Shown one piece after another: positions 8,992 through 19,336 of a DNA stretch of 64,000 bases. The notes under the pieces were generated by a model, which saw only the letters and a program-made list of their open reading frames with translations, made no database searches and was not told where the DNA came from. Both the position numbers and the translations under genes were made by a program. The DNA lies in the NCBI GenBank assembly GCA_965261795.1, contig OZ253476.1, positions 992,001 through 1,056,000 on the forward strand, read 5' to 3'. Position 1 is the stretch's first letter; each line of letters begins with the position of its first letter. The DNA comes from CBDCFV01 sp965261795. GTDB taxonomy: Bacteria > Chloroflexota > Dehalococcoidia > Lucifugimonadales > UBA3495.

Positions 8992-9996
8992 ATGGTGACT
9001 AAGTGGGTCTCGATAAGTAGGTCCAGGACCGCCTACGTCAGAAACGTTATCGGCCGCAGTCCTGTAGTGCGAAATTGGGTATTGGTGCTGGCATGGAGAG
9101 TCGCCCGGGGAATGTACCGCGTCGAGGCCACCCACCTTGCGGCTGGGGTAGCGTACTATACCCTGATGTCTCTATTCCCTTTAATTCTGGGGTTGCTGGC
9201 GATACTGGGTATCGTTCTTACACCGGAGGAGACCCAGCAGGAGTTCCTGGATTTCGTTACCATTAACCTGCCCGGCTCCCGGGTGTTCGCGGAAGAGAAC
9301 GTGTCAGGGTTGGTGGACCTCCGCGGAGCATTGGGAATTGGGGCTTTCCTCGGCATCCTATGGACTGCGATAGTCAGCTTCGGAGCAGTGGCCAGAGCCG
9401 TTAACCGCGCTTGGGGTATAAGGGAAAACCCGCCTTTCTATACCGCCAGACCTCTTCACGCCTTGATGGCCTTGATCGTGGGCACGTTATTCCTGGTATC
9501 CACCGCGATAAGCTCCGCCATTGAGTTGCTGACCGGCTCCACTCGTGAATTTGGAGTCCCGCTGCAAGAATTATTTCAAGTGTCTGGAATGGGTTACGTA
9601 GCGTTGCATTTTGTGCCGTTATCCATAAGTTTTCTGATTTTCCTGATCATCTACCGGTTTACGCCCCATTGCAAAACCTTCTGGCGTTACGTGTGGCCCG
9701 GGGCTTTGATAGCTGCGGTGATGTTCGAAATTGCCAAAGTCCTGTTTCTCTGGTACCTCGAGAACGTCGTAGACTATACCCTGATATACGGGTCCGTCGC
9801 TTCGATAATAGTCCTGATGCTGTGGGTTTTCGTGTCGGCGATGATACTGATGCTGGGGGCGCACATTGGCTCGGAGTACACCAAGTTACAACTGGGACTG
9901 GAGGGGGGAGCCTTGATACCGGGAAGCTTTTACGACGACGGACATGACGAAGTGGGTGCTACCATCGACTCGCCTACTGGAACTCCGCCGCCCTGA
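8992..9996 (+). CDS. YihY/BrkB-family integral membrane protein
   Basis: The 334-residue protein has about six hydrophobic helices and the family signatures ATHLAAGVAYYTLMSLFPL near the N-terminus and YIYGSVASI-like LIYGSVASIIVLMLWVF near the C-terminus. The family is widespread and sits in the cytoplasmic membrane. Its role is unsettled: it was once called ribonuclease BN or virulence factor BrkB, and transport has been proposed. A hydrophilic tail follows the last helix. The gene follows the signal peptidase by 100 bp on the same strand, but the ribosome binding site is weak and co-transcription is uncertain. Confidence 0.88.
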   Translation: MVTKWVSISRSRTAYVRNVIGRSPVVRNWVLVLAWRVARGMYRVEATHLAAGVAYYTLMSLFPLILGLLAILGIVLTPEETQQEFLDFVTINLPGSRVFAEENVSGLVDLRGALGIGAFLGILWTAIVSFGAVARAVNRAWGIRENPPFYTARPLHALMALIVGTLFLVSTAISSAIELLTGSTREFGVPLQELFQVSGMGYVALHFVPLSISFLIFLIIYRFTPHCKTFWRYVWPGALIAAVMFEIAKVLFLWYLENVVDYTLIYGSVASIIVLMLWVFVSAMILMLGAHIGSEYTKLQLGLEGGALIPGSFYDDGHDEVGATIDSPTGTPPP

Positions 9997-10035
9997 ATAG
10001 GTATGAGAGTAACCTAGAGGTTGCTCCCCGGCCCG

Positions 10036-10305
10036 TCACAGCTTCCAGAAATTCCCTACTTGGCAGATCATATCGACCTTGTGGATTGACTCCGCCGGCC
10101 ACCCAACCATGTTGATCCAGTCCTCAAAGTGGGACTGCTCCACCGCTTCACATTCGGTGACCAGTTTGCCGTTTTCGATGTCGCCGTAGACTTTCAGGAT
10201 GGTAGTGCGCCGGTCGGGCCTCCATTTGCTGACGCCGTTCAGTTTCTCGCGGAAGGTTTCCTCGGAAATACCGGGCACACTGTGAATCGCTATGAATCGG
10301 GCCAT
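10036..10305 (-). CDS. Small conserved-looking protein of unknown function
   Basis: The 89-residue product (starting MARFIAIHSVPGISEE) has beta-alpha-beta character and the block SHFEDWINMVGWPAESIH. It could form a small ferredoxin-like or dimeric alpha/beta-barrel fold, but I do not recognise the family. It is the last gene of a minus-strand set with the two hotdog proteins (spacing 129 bp), which hints at a role in the same acid-degradation step. The predicted start is ATG at 10305. Confidence 0.6.
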   Translation of the reverse strand: MARFIAIHSVPGISEETFREKLNGVSKWRPDRRTTILKVYGDIENGKLVTECEAVEQSHFEDWINMVGWPAESIHKVDMICQVGNFWKL

Positions 10306-10434
10306 ATCGTTTGTTCACCTCTTGGAAGGTGTCAATAAGTACCTTCTCATCAAGGAGAAGGTCAGGATGGTGGGAAACGCCTGTCGTCACTCCGGCCTCT
10401 CCCGCAGGGGAGAGAGGGATTTGTACACACACTG

Positions 10435-10995
10435 TTAGTCCGCCGGGGGCACGAACGGATACGGGATCTCCGGGCCGTCCTTCAGGGGCAGCACCACGGT
10501 GGCTGAGCCGGGCATACTTTCGATGCTGTCATGGGTCTTCATACCTATATCCAGCTCAACGAAGCCCATGTCCCCCTTTTCGTACTTGCTGGTTACGACG
10601 CCCCACATGATCAACACATCGCCGGGCACCAGCATCGCCCGGTGCTCGAACCGGGCCTTCCAAGGCCAACCCTTGGGCAATGTCCAGTCCTTCAGGTATT
10701 GCGGCACTACGCTCTGTTTCCATGAACCGTGCACCAGGATGCTGGGGTTCTTGTCGTGGTTCAGGCCGAAGTCCAGATCGTAATGGATGCGGTGGAAATT
10801 CTCTATGGCCGCGCTCCACCGGAAAAGGTGTGTGGGCGTGGGACGGTAGATGTACTTGGGCAGTTCCATGCCTTCGTACACGTCTTCATAATAGGTCTGC
10901 TCCTTGTTGCGCAGTTCCTCTGCGGAGGGCCGCTCGTTATGCGACCAGATCTCGTCGGGGGACATGTTGAGCAGTTCTTCCAATGGAACGGTCAT
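10435..10995 (-). CDS. MaoC-like hotdog-fold dehydratase (acyl-CoA hydratase type)
   Basis: The 186-residue protein has the hydratase-2 motif region with Asp/His in NFHRIHYDLDF and a following LVHGSW segment, then the beta-sheet of the hotdog fold (MLVPGDVLIMWGVVTSKYEKGD). MaoC-type proteins hydrate enoyl-CoA or mesaconyl/methylfumaryl-type thioesters. It lies in one strand set with the FAS1-type dehydratase upstream (96 bp away) and the small protein downstream. Two-gene hotdog hydratases of this kind are known in acid-degradation clusters, so the two probably form one heteromeric enzyme. Confidence 0.75.
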   Translation of the reverse strand: MTVPLEELLNMSPDEIWSHNERPSAEELRNKEQTYYEDVYEGMELPKYIYRPTPTHLFRWSAAIENFHRIHYDLDFGLNHDKNPSILVHGSWKQSVVPQYLKDWTLPKGWPWKARFEHRAMLVPGDVLIMWGVVTSKYEKGDMGFVELDIGMKTHDSIESMPGSATVVLPLKDGPEIPYPFVPPAD

Positions 10996-11091
10996 AATTA
11001 CTACTCCTCAACGGGAATGCTGGCGGCCCTCACTCTGGCCATCTCTCTGGGAGAGGGTGTTATGGGTACCCTTATCCGGGATGGAATAGGG

Positions 11092-11643
11092 CTACCGGCG
11101 GATGGTGGACGCCCGAGTGATGCACAGCAGGTCGCCTTTCTGGTTCTTGTAAGTGGTCTCGGTCGTGATAATCAGGAATGGCTTGCCGTCGCGCCCGACC
11201 CGTTCCCGGATGTCCGAGTACCTGTTCTGGAAATAGACCTTGTCGCCAATGGACGGGTATTGATAAATCTCCAGCTCGTTTCCGGCGTTCAGCACCCGCA
11301 CCAAGTCTGTTGGCACGCTGGGCAATGCCCCCGGACGCTCCACGCGGCCAATGCCGTCCGACATGGGGTCCTCTTCAAAGGCCTTGGTTATCGGGTCTTC
11401 CTGGTCGGGCCGGATCCGGCTGGCCATGTAGCTGACCATGATCGGCGGAGTGATGATGCCGCCGTACTGGGTGCTCTCGGCGAAGTCGTGGTCCCAGTAC
11501 CTGGGGTCGGGGTCCATCACCGCCTGAGTGAACCTTCTCAGGTACTCCTCGTCCACAACCCCCCAAGCTTCGACCACCTCACCCTCTACTCCTATCATAG
11601 CTTTAACTTCGGGAGTAAGCGCGGATTGGGTCTGTTGCGTCAT
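11092..11643 (-). CDS. FAS1-like/MaoC N-terminal-type dehydratase subunit
   Basis: Translation probably begins at the ATG at 11643 (TQQTQSALTPEVKAMIG), which is preceded by GAGGATAGG. An in-frame ATG ten codons earlier lacks a good site. The 183-residue product resembles the N-terminal half of double-hotdog MaoC proteins (VVDEEYLRRFTQAVMDPDPRYWD, YGGIITPPIM) that lack the catalytic Asp/His motif and support the partner subunit. The partner would be the next gene downstream, and together they would correspond to one two-domain hydratase. Confidence 0.75.
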   Translation of the reverse strand: MTQQTQSALTPEVKAMIGVEGEVVEAWGVVDEEYLRRFTQAVMDPDPRYWDHDFAESTQYGGIITPPIMVSYMASRIRPDQEDPITKAFEEDPMSDGIGRVERPGALPSVPTDLVRVLNAGNELEIYQYPSIGDKVYFQNRYSDIRERVGRDGKPFLIITTETTYKNQKGDLLCITRASTIRR

Positions 11644-11837
11644 ATTCCTATCCTCAGGGAGAAGTTGCCACAAGCCTACCCTACGGTATTTACCCTAGTC
11701 AACATGCGGCGGTCTACGCAGTTTGCTATCCGGATGCTCGCGGTTAAAGGCGACGTTGGATTCCTTGTGATTTCGATGGGGCTGGGTTAATATTGGCCCG
11801 GATCGCACCGGGTGATTTTTCCGAGTGGAGGGACGAT

Positions 11838-12629
11838 ATGCGCCAGAACAGGGTCAAGAAGGTAATGCGGGAAGGCCAGTTGGCCATTGGCACTTACGTG
11901 GCCTTGGGAGACCCCCAGGTAGTGGAGATAATCGGCTTGGCCGGGTTTGACGCCGCCTTCATCGACATGGAGCATACCACCTTCGACCTGACCTTGGTGG
12001 AAGAGATGATTCGCGCCGCCGACTTGGCGGGCGTTACCTCCATCGTCCGTATACCCGGCAATGACTCCAGCCTTATCCTGCGTCTGCTGGACGCTGGCGC
12101 CGAGGGCATAATCGTCCCCCACGTGGAGGGACTGGAAGGAGCCAAAGAGGCGGTAAACGCGGTACGTTACCCGCCCTTGGGACAACGGGGCGCGGCGGGC
12201 GGCACCCGGGCCGCCCGTTTCGGCACTATCTCCTGGCCCGAGCACACCCTCCAATCGAACGAAGAGGTACTGCTTTCCGTAATGGTGGAGGACGCGAAGG
12301 GCATCGACGACGTAGAGAAAATAGCCGCCCTGGACGGGATAGACTTGGTGGCGGTGGGCCCCAACGACTTTTCCGAGTATTTGGGCATCCGGGATCCCAG
12401 CGACCCCCGGCTCAGGACCAGGCTCAAAGAGATTGCCGATCAAGTCCGTAAGATCGGCAAAGCGAAACTGGCCGTGTCAATGAACCATCCATCATTGCCC
12501 TTGAACGCGCAGGAACTGGTTGACTTGGGGGTGGGATACTCCCACGTTGCGCCCGCACCGCCGGAAATACTCTACCGGGCCATGAAGCAAACGGTGGGCA
12601 ACATTCACCGGTCCCTGGGCCGGACGTAA
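11838..12629 (+). CDS. HpcH/HpaI-family class II aldolase
   Basis: The 263-residue protein matches the HpcH/HpaI aldolase/citrate lyase beta family: GTYVALGDPQVVEI, FIDMEHTTFD, an alternating beta/alpha barrel, DAGAEGIIVPHVE with a metal-ligand Glu region, GTRAARFG, and VAVGPNDFSEYLG. Family members cleave 4-hydroxy-2-oxoacids such as 4-hydroxy-2-oxoheptanedioate to pyruvate and an aldehyde, the last step of homoprotocatechuate breakdown. I chose ATG 11838 because GGAGGGAC lies 6 nt upstream. A TTG 15 codons earlier has none. HpaB and hydratase genes lie nearby, but no complete meta-cleavage pathway is present. Confidence 0.88.
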   Translation: MRQNRVKKVMREGQLAIGTYVALGDPQVVEIIGLAGFDAAFIDMEHTTFDLTLVEEMIRAADLAGVTSIVRIPGNDSSLILRLLDAGAEGIIVPHVEGLEGAKEAVNAVRYPPLGQRGAAGGTRAARFGTISWPEHTLQSNEEVLLSVMVEDAKGIDDVEKIAALDGIDLVAVGPNDFSEYLGIRDPSDPRLRTRLKEIADQVRKIGKAKLAVSMNHPSLPLNAQELVDLGVGYSHVAPAPPEILYRAMKQTVGNIHRSLGRT

Positions 12630-12728
12630 TTCCCGGCGCCTGGCCCGCATTTGTGACGCCGGCTTCCATTGTCTACCCCTGTCTACCCCGGGTGCATTGT
12701 ATATCTGTAGTGACAAGGGGGATTTGCA

Positions 12729-15700
12729 ACGATACTCAGCAAGCCCAAAACCGCGGTCCTGATCATTGCTGTCCTTCTACTGACGGCGGCGATTCTCCTG
12801 GCCTGCGGGCCGGCGTCCCAAGCTGAACCCCAGACAGAACCCGTCTCCCAAGCAATCGCCAAAGATGGTGAACCTGAACCCACCCTTGAGCCCACGCCGG
12901 AACCGCTCAAGTATCCCAACCTGGACGCTAATCTTCAAGAAATCGTGGCGCGCTTTGAGGCTGAGGATCTATCCGAGAGCGCCGCCGCCGCCCAAGCTCA
13001 TACATATCACGGCTCCTCCGTCCTGGTAACGGTTGATCTCTCGGCCAACATTGACGCCGTGGACGCTTGGATGGAAGGCAGGGACATTTCCTCACGCCAT
13101 ACGAATGCGACTCACATCCCTCCTAACATTGATGCATTCGTAAAGGTATCCCTGCTGGGCGCCCTCTCTCAGCAGGAGGGTATCATCCAAGTCAAGGAGA
13201 GCGTCCCTCCTTGGGCGGATTCACCATCAGACCAGGACCCAAGTGGCGCTTCAGGCGCTCGAGGAGATTCCGGAGGTACGGGCGCTGAAGGCCCCTCCGG
13301 CGATGCCGCGGGACCGCGACTGCCCATCTGGTTGAAAGGCCACCCCTATCACAATCTGGATAGCGAACTCACCGGCTTGGTGGATCTCTACGAACGGGGG
13401 GAATTGACCGAGGCTGAAGCAGCGGCGCGAACCGATGGCCATCGAGGTTCCTCGGTGGCTGTGGTGGTGGACCTCGTTAGCGGCGACCCGGCCAACACCG
13501 ACGCCGTCGCCGCTTGGCTTGCAAGCCGTGGTGCTTCGGTCGAAAATATACTTAAGGAAGAGGGCGCCATCGGAGCCTACGTGCCGGTGTCTATGCTGGG
13601 GGCCCTTTCCAGGCAGCCCGGCATTATCAGGATATCTGCCCCAAGACCTCCCAATCTGCCAAGCGAGAAAGACTCCGGGTCGCGGCCCGCGCCGCAGTCC
13701 GATGTTCAGGCGCAGGCGTCCATGCCCACGCCCACGCCTCTGCCAAGGGTAGTCAGCCAAGGGGACGCGGCGCACCGCGCCCCCGCTTGGCGCACCGCCG
13801 CCTATGGCTATGATGGCGCCGGTGTCAAGGTGGGGATAATTGACGCCAGCTTCGACGGTTTCAGCAAGCTTATGGGAGGCGATTTGCCCTTGGCCGCCAG
13901 GGTGGAAGCCCAGTGCTATACCTCCCGCATGGATACCTTGGCTTCCACGGTTATCGCCGACTGCGGAGACAATGTTACTGGAGTCAGCCATCACGGCACT
14001 GCGGTAGCCCAAGCCGTAATGGATATGGCCCCGGAGGTATCCCTCTACATTTCCAACTCAGCGCTGTACGCCGGCGATGACCCCGCCAGGACGCGACTGA
14101 AACAGGACGTTGACTGGATGATTGCGCAAGGGGTGAACGTAATCAACTACTCAATAGGCTGGGGGCTTACTGAAGGTCTCGGCGACGGTGCGCCTCAAGA
14201 GATTAACGCCGTTCTGGACACCATCGACACCGCAGTTTCCAGCGGCATCATCTGGGTAAACTCCGCCGGCAACGAGCACTAGCGCAGATGGCACGGCCCA
14301 TTCACGGACACCAACTCCCCGCGAGATACTTACCACGACTACGCATTGAATGACGACCGCAATTACATAAATAATGTCCGGGTAGACAAGCCGGTAATTG
14401 TAGAAATGCGCTGGGATGACAGTTGGAAAAACGCTGACTGCGACGTAGACTTGTACCTGTTCAGAGACGGCCGGAGCTCGCCGGTGAAAATCAGCATTGA
14501 TTCACAGTTTGGAAGAGCCGATGACAAGCCCTACGAAGAAATTAAATACTCCCCCACGGTGGCCGGGAACTACTACTTGCGAATAAGGAAATTCAGGTGC
14601 CTCAATGCCTCGGACCTCAGTTGGCTGCAATTATATGTTTCGGGACCTTATCATCTGGAGCATTTTTCAACCGGATACAGCATTGAATTCCCGGCGGAAA
14701 GCAAGAATCCCGGCACGCTGGCGGTGGGGGCCGCCAAGTGGTCTACTCCTAGCGCCATCCAGTCCTACAGCAGTCGAGGTCCCACCACTGATGGGCGGAA
14801 AAAGCCTGAAATCGTGGGCGCCGATTGCGGAAAGGCGAAATTCTACTCGGAAGGTCCTCCCGGCTGCTGGTTCCCCGGGACCAGCCAAGCCGCGCCCCAC
14901 GTGGCCGGCATGGCCGCCCTGGTTAAGGACAGGTTCCCCGACTACTCCCCGGAACAAATAGCCATCTATTTGAAGGAAAACGCGGAGCAGCGCGTACCCC
15001 CTGCGCCTGACAACACTGACCCCAACAATATATGGGGCCATGGCTTCGGGCTGCTTCCCGACCCGGCGGACACTGCCAGCCTCTCCCCGGTCCCGTCACA
15101 AATAACCAAAGACCAGCCCCCTGTTACCTTCACCCTGTCCACTAACGTGCCTGCATCTACGGGGGTGCGGGTCGCTGTCAACTATCCCGATGATACGGGC
15201 AACCTGGCCGTCAGCAGCCTGGGCGCCGTCGTTTGCCCAGGTTCGAGTGATTACCGCTTGGCGGTATTAAGCGGCAGCACCGTATCCGTAAAGGGATGCA
15301 CGGCCGGGACCGCCCAGGTGCGCATATACAAAGGCCGTTCCGCACAACAGGATACGTTACTGCAAGTTTATACAATACAGGTTGTGGCCCCCATAGCACC
15401 TCCCACGAATCTGAGGCTCAGCCTGGTTCCCGGCCACAACGACAGACTGCGGGCGAACTACGCCCAGAGCGGCCCTCCTCACAATTACCAATTCGAACTG
15501 TCTCGCAGGAACTACGGCACCGGAATTTATTCTCCTGAAATCACCATCGTTGATACGGATGGAATATCGCCCGTAACATTCGAAGGACTGAATAGAGGCT
15601 ACTGGTACAAGGCCAGAGGCAGAAATTGCAGTGACAACACCCATACTGTCTGCGGCACATGGAGTAGCTATACGCTGCCGGTCGAGTTGTCTGACCCTGG

Positions 15701-16343
15701 CATCACGATATCGGGGCTTGTTTCGTCGATGGTGTCGGGTGAGAACGACCAGTTCTGGGTAGCGCTGTCCGACGCGACTCTGGGTCAACAGTACACCGTT
15801 ACGGTGAGCAGAGACGACGATGGACTGGGGTTTAACGCCTCATGTTTGCAGACCGAATCGCGGAGTTTCACTCCTACAATTTCCAGCTACAACCGCAACT
15901 TCACCCTCTACGCCTGTGACACGCCAGGCGGCACGGTAACGGCGCAACTTAGGAAGGATGGGGCGTCTGGCAGCTTTATCGACACCGCCACCTCTTCGGT
16001 TACGGTGACAGCGTCCACCAACCAACCCCCGGCGAACCCCAACGCCCCCACAGCCATCGCAGACAGTGACAAGACCGTCTCCATCGGAGCGGAAGTCCGC
16101 CTCCATGGTTCGGGATACCCGGTGAACGAAGATAACGACGTAACCTACAACTGGACCCAGGTGGATGGGACCACGGTATCCCTCCGAGCCTCCGACGGTA
16201 CCTCGTACATCGCCGGACCTGCCTCGAATGTCGCCAAGTTCACCGCGCCTTCGGCTGCGGCCACGCTGGTGTTCCGGCTTACGGTCACCGACACCAGCAA
16301 CAACCTCAGCACCTCGGATGACGTGACGGTGACGGTGCAGTAA
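12729..16343 (+). pseudogene. Secreted subtilisin-like protease lipoprotein, broken by one amber codon and lacking a normal start codon
   Basis: The frame carries a lipoprotein signal (ILSKPKTAVLIIAVLLLT, then AAILLACG). Next come two copies of a domain of roughly 120 residues (HGSSVLVTVDL..., RGSSVAVVVDL...). The S8 protease domain shows Asp in VKVGIIDASFDG, His in VSHHGTAVAQ and Ser in FPGTSQAAPHVAG. Fibronectin-like and PKD/REJ-like domains follow (VSIGAEVRLHGSGYPV, TYNWTQ). No ATG, GTG or TTG opens the signal peptide: AGGGGG at 12716-12721 is followed by ACG (12729) and ATA (12732). A TAG at 14280-14282, just after VNSAGNEH, splits the catalytic domain, and the same frame continues to 16343. 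The product would be an exported degradative enzyme. Confidence 0.8.
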
Positions 16344-16420
16344 CCTGGATGCGCCGACGGGCCGGCATCGGTTCCCGCCGGCGCCAACGGAACGTATGCG
16401 GCAAATAGTGCAAGACGTTC

Positions 16421-17269
16421 ATGAAGCCATCGGACGCGCCTGAGTCGAGACGCCAACCGTTGCGGTGTCTCGCCCTTTGCCTGGGTCTTCTGTTGGCTAT
16501 ACCGGCGCTTGCAGCGTGCAACGGAGACACGGTGGTGACCGCCCCGGAGCCGACAGCGGCCGCCACCGCGGAGACTCCCGAAACGACTCGTTACCTTTCA
16601 ACTGCGACTCTTACCCCGTCTCCCTTTACGGCTACCCCCGTCAATCCAACGGCAATGGTCCAGCCAACCAATGTATCCCCCACAGCAACGGTTCAACCCA
16701 CCGACGTACCCGCCACGGCGACTGTGCAACCTACCAGTGCGCCTCCCACGGCAACAGTCCAACCAACCAGCGTATCCCCCACGGCAACGGCTCTCAATAC
16801 ACTCACTGCTCCCCCGGCAACCCCTGTTACCAGGGAGGCGCCGACGGAGCAACCCACTCCCGCCATCGACGCCCCGGTTGTAACCGTAGGAGACACATCC
16901 TTCGTGGTGGAACTGGCCGTCACCCCCGCCGAACGCAATCTTGGGCTTTCCGGGCATCCGCCTTTGGCAGACAACGAGGGGATGTTGTTCGTCTTCGAGA
17001 ACGAGGCCAAGTGGACCTTCTGGATGAAGGAGATGCTGTTTCCGTTGGACATGCTTTGGATTGACGCCGGATGCACAGTGGTCGACATCACCGAAAACGC
17101 CCTTAAGCCGGAGCCGGGACAAGCTTTGCAAGACCTGCCGCGATACTTTCCAAATACGTTGGCGCAGTACGTGTTGGAGGTCAATAGCGGAACAGCCGAA
17201 CAGACCGGCATCAGCGCGGGGGACCAGATTACCTTCGCGGGCAGTCTGGACGGGCGTTTTGGTTGCTGA
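16421..17269 (+). CDS. DUF192-domain lipoprotein with Thr/Pro repeat linker
   Basis: The 282-residue product begins with a lipoprotein signal (LLLAIPALAACNGD). It continues through about 100 residues of a repeated unit close to PTATVQPTSVSP (five to six copies), a flexible surface linker. It ends in a DUF192 domain: FVVELAVTPAERNLGLSGHPPLADNEGMLFVFE, then WTFWMKEMLFPLDMLWID and YVLEVNSGTAEQTGISAGDQ. DUF192 proteins are small secreted beta-rich proteins of unknown biochemical role. The repeat region is low-complexity and prone to length change. It follows the broken protease by 77 bp on the same strand. Confidence 0.85.
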   Translation: MKPSDAPESRRQPLRCLALCLGLLLAIPALAACNGDTVVTAPEPTAAATAETPETTRYLSTATLTPSPFTATPVNPTAMVQPTNVSPTATVQPTDVPATATVQPTSAPPTATVQPTSVSPTATALNTLTAPPATPVTREAPTEQPTPAIDAPVVTVGDTSFVVELAVTPAERNLGLSGHPPLADNEGMLFVFENEAKWTFWMKEMLFPLDMLWIDAGCTVVDITENALKPEPGQALQDLPRYFPNTLAQYVLEVNSGTAEQTGISAGDQITFAGSLDGRFGC

Positions 17270-17352
17270 TAACCTGTCTCCGGTATGTGCCCTCAATCAC
17301 TACACCCCGATTGCAGTCGGGAGACTACACTACTTAACTGGGAACGGTATTC

Positions 17353-18282
17353 ATGGACATCCTGGTATCCGGTTCTTTAGCATACGACCGTATCATGGAA
17401 TTTCCAGGCAAGTTCGCTGATCACTTGGTGGCGGACAAGCTGGACGAGATCAACCTCAGCTTCACCGTGGCCGGCCTCACCGAAAACCTGGGGGGCACGG
17501 CCGGCAACATCGCCTACGCCCTGTCTCTCCTGGGGGAGAAACCGACTATCCTCGGTACGGTGGGGCAGGACTATCACCGTTACTTTGAATGGCTGGAGCA
17601 GTGCGGCATCTCCGCCACAGCCATCCGCGTCATCCCTGATGTGTTCACCGCGTCCGCTTTTATCACAACCGACGCAACGAACAACCAGATAACGGCCTTC
17701 AACCCGGGTGCGATGATGTTCCCTTCCGAGGGAGACTTCAGCGGCTTGGACCCGGCTCAAAGTATCGCCATCATTGCGCCCGGCAACCTGCAGGACATGT
17801 CCGACTACGCCGAACGTTACCGGGACATGGGAATATTTTCCATATTCGACCCTGGGCAATCACTGCCCGCTTGGAACGGCCCGGATTTGGCCCAAGCCAT
17901 CGGGTGCTGCAACATGCTGGTGTCCAATGACTATGAGCTGGCCCTGATTGCTCAATCCACCGGGCTGGCGGTCCGCGACTTGCTTGAAAAAGTTGACACC
18001 GTCGTCACCACCAAGGGAGAGCAAGGGTGCGAAATCGTCACCCGTGCCGTCTCGGTTACGGTGCCGCCGGTCCCCACCGATAATGTCGTGGACCCGACCG
18101 GAGCGGGAGACGCTTTTCGGGGCGGGTTGATCAAGGGAATGATTAGCGGTGAGTCGATGCAACGCTGTGTGGAGATGGGCACGGTATGCGCTCACTACGC
18201 CATACAGCAACTCGGCACACAGCATTACACCTTTACGATAGACGAGTTCACCGGCACTCTGAACCGCCACTTTGGGGCCTGA
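17353..18282 (+). CDS. PfkB-family carbohydrate/nucleoside kinase
   Basis: The 309-residue protein has both PfkB signatures: the N-terminal GGTAGNIAYALSLLG substrate region and the C-terminal DPTGAGDAFRGGLIKGM motif, whose Asp is the catalytic base and whose GAGD forms the anion hole. The family phosphorylates sugars or nucleosides (ribokinase, fructokinase, adenosine kinase). The pattern ITAFNPGAM with VSNDYELALI resembles the adenosine/nucleoside-kinase-like branch seen in many Chloroflexota, but the substrate cannot be fixed. The gene stands alone; the next gene is convergent, 5 bp beyond its stop codon. Confidence 0.88.
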   Translation: MDILVSGSLAYDRIMEFPGKFADHLVADKLDEINLSFTVAGLTENLGGTAGNIAYALSLLGEKPTILGTVGQDYHRYFEWLEQCGISATAIRVIPDVFTASAFITTDATNNQITAFNPGAMMFPSEGDFSGLDPAQSIAIIAPGNLQDMSDYAERYRDMGIFSIFDPGQSLPAWNGPDLAQAIGCCNMLVSNDYELALIAQSTGLAVRDLLEKVDTVVTTKGEQGCEIVTRAVSVTVPPVPTDNVVDPTGAGDAFRGGLIKGMISGESMQRCVEMGTVCAHYAIQQLGTQHYTFTIDEFTGTLNRHFGA

Positions 18283-18287
18283 CCCGG

Positions 18288-19316
18288 TTAGCTGGAATGG
18301 GACGGCGGGGGAACGTGCGGAGCTTCGCCGTCCATCCGGATTAACGGCACTGAGCCTATCCTGCCCGCTTCCAGCCAGGGAATGTCCAAGTATTCAGGCC
18401 CGCGTGTCTGCTCGTGGTTGGGCAGCCTCCTTGCCGTCGTGACCAAGCTTCGCAGCCAGTACGTCGTTTCGGCGTGCCACCAATTGTGCATCGACCATCC
18501 TTCCGGCGACTCGTAGCGGGCCTGCTCGGAACTGATCAACCCGCCAAAGCTCATGTGGACTCCGTCCCAATCTTCCGCCGCCGCTCCCCAGTCCGGCACA
18601 AGCAGGCCGTCTTCCTTATACTCGGCTGGGTATCGGACACACAGTTCATGCCACGACTCCGCGCCGTGGACTTCGTAGACTTTAACGCCCTGCTGTATTC
18701 CAAGTTCCCAACACTCTAACGGGAAGGCGCAATGGTAGTCCCCCGCCGCCTCGTCATAGGCCATAAATTCAGATGATATATTGCCGAAAAGCGTAGAGGT
18801 GGCCTGGTTTCCAAGGGGCTTCTGCGCTTACCTTTCCCAATTGCTTGGAGGAGAAGCCGGTCTGCGCCAGTTGGAAATGTCCGGAGGCGCCCCGCCGGGG
18901 GACAGCCAACTGTCGTAATTCAGGCCAAGCGGCTTGTATATCCAACACTGGCGCTCCAGGTCGGGCGGCTGGAACCACCATGACGATGCGGGATGCTCCA
19001 GGATAGACCGAGCCAGGTCTCCCAGCCGCCCTCCGCGTTCTAGCGCCTCGGCCACCGCTTGGGCATGGCCGTCGGTCCATGGGGAAATCGAGTCCACGGC
19101 CATAGCAGCCAATCGGAGGCAGTTCTCCGGTGCGGCCGCAGCCTCGGGCGTCAACCCTGACGCCTCCACGCCAAGCATGAACACGCATCCCAATGGCGCG
19201 TTAAGTATTGCCTCAACCCGTTTCTCAAGCTCATTCATGGGGGCGTTCACCTCGTTAAGTTTATTTGAAGAAGCGGCAGGGCCGGAATTTTCAGCTCCCA
19301 TGAGATTTTCGGACAT
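18288..19316 (-). pseudogene. Hypothetical gene, probably one ORF cut by an ochre codon
   Basis: Two reading segments in the same frame, 18828-19316 (162 codons) and 18288-18764 (158 codons from its first Met), are joined by an open stretch reading AQKPLGNQATSTLFGNISSE. They are separated only by the TAA at 18828-18830. The joined product would have about 342 residues. It contains Trp-rich segments (HPASSWWFQPPDLERQCW, GWSMHNWWHAETTYWLRS) and no signal peptide. I do not recognise the family. It could instead be two adjacent genes, but the uninterrupted frame argues for a single broken one. Confidence 0.5.
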
Positions 19317-19336
19317 TCCCGGACATTTTCGGACAT
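19307..19336 (-). repeat. Triplicated 10-bp repeat over the start codon of the hypothetical gene
   Basis: The unit ATGTCCGAAA (once ATGTCCGGGA) occurs three times head to tail on the minus strand, with ATGs at 19336, 19326 and 19316. Because the period is 10, the three ATGs lie in three different frames, and only the last opens the gene. Confidence 0.7.

Noticed and set aside
10729..11790. 353-codon plus-strand ORF
   Set aside because: It runs antisense across both hotdog-protein genes; those have recognisable motifs and good ribosome binding sites, this one has neither.
6568..16343. Genome-wide recoding of TAG as a sense codon
   Set aside because: Two genes have internal TAG, but many intact genes in the window end in TAG (HpaB-type gene, HtrA, SDR), and the other premature stops are TGA and TAA.
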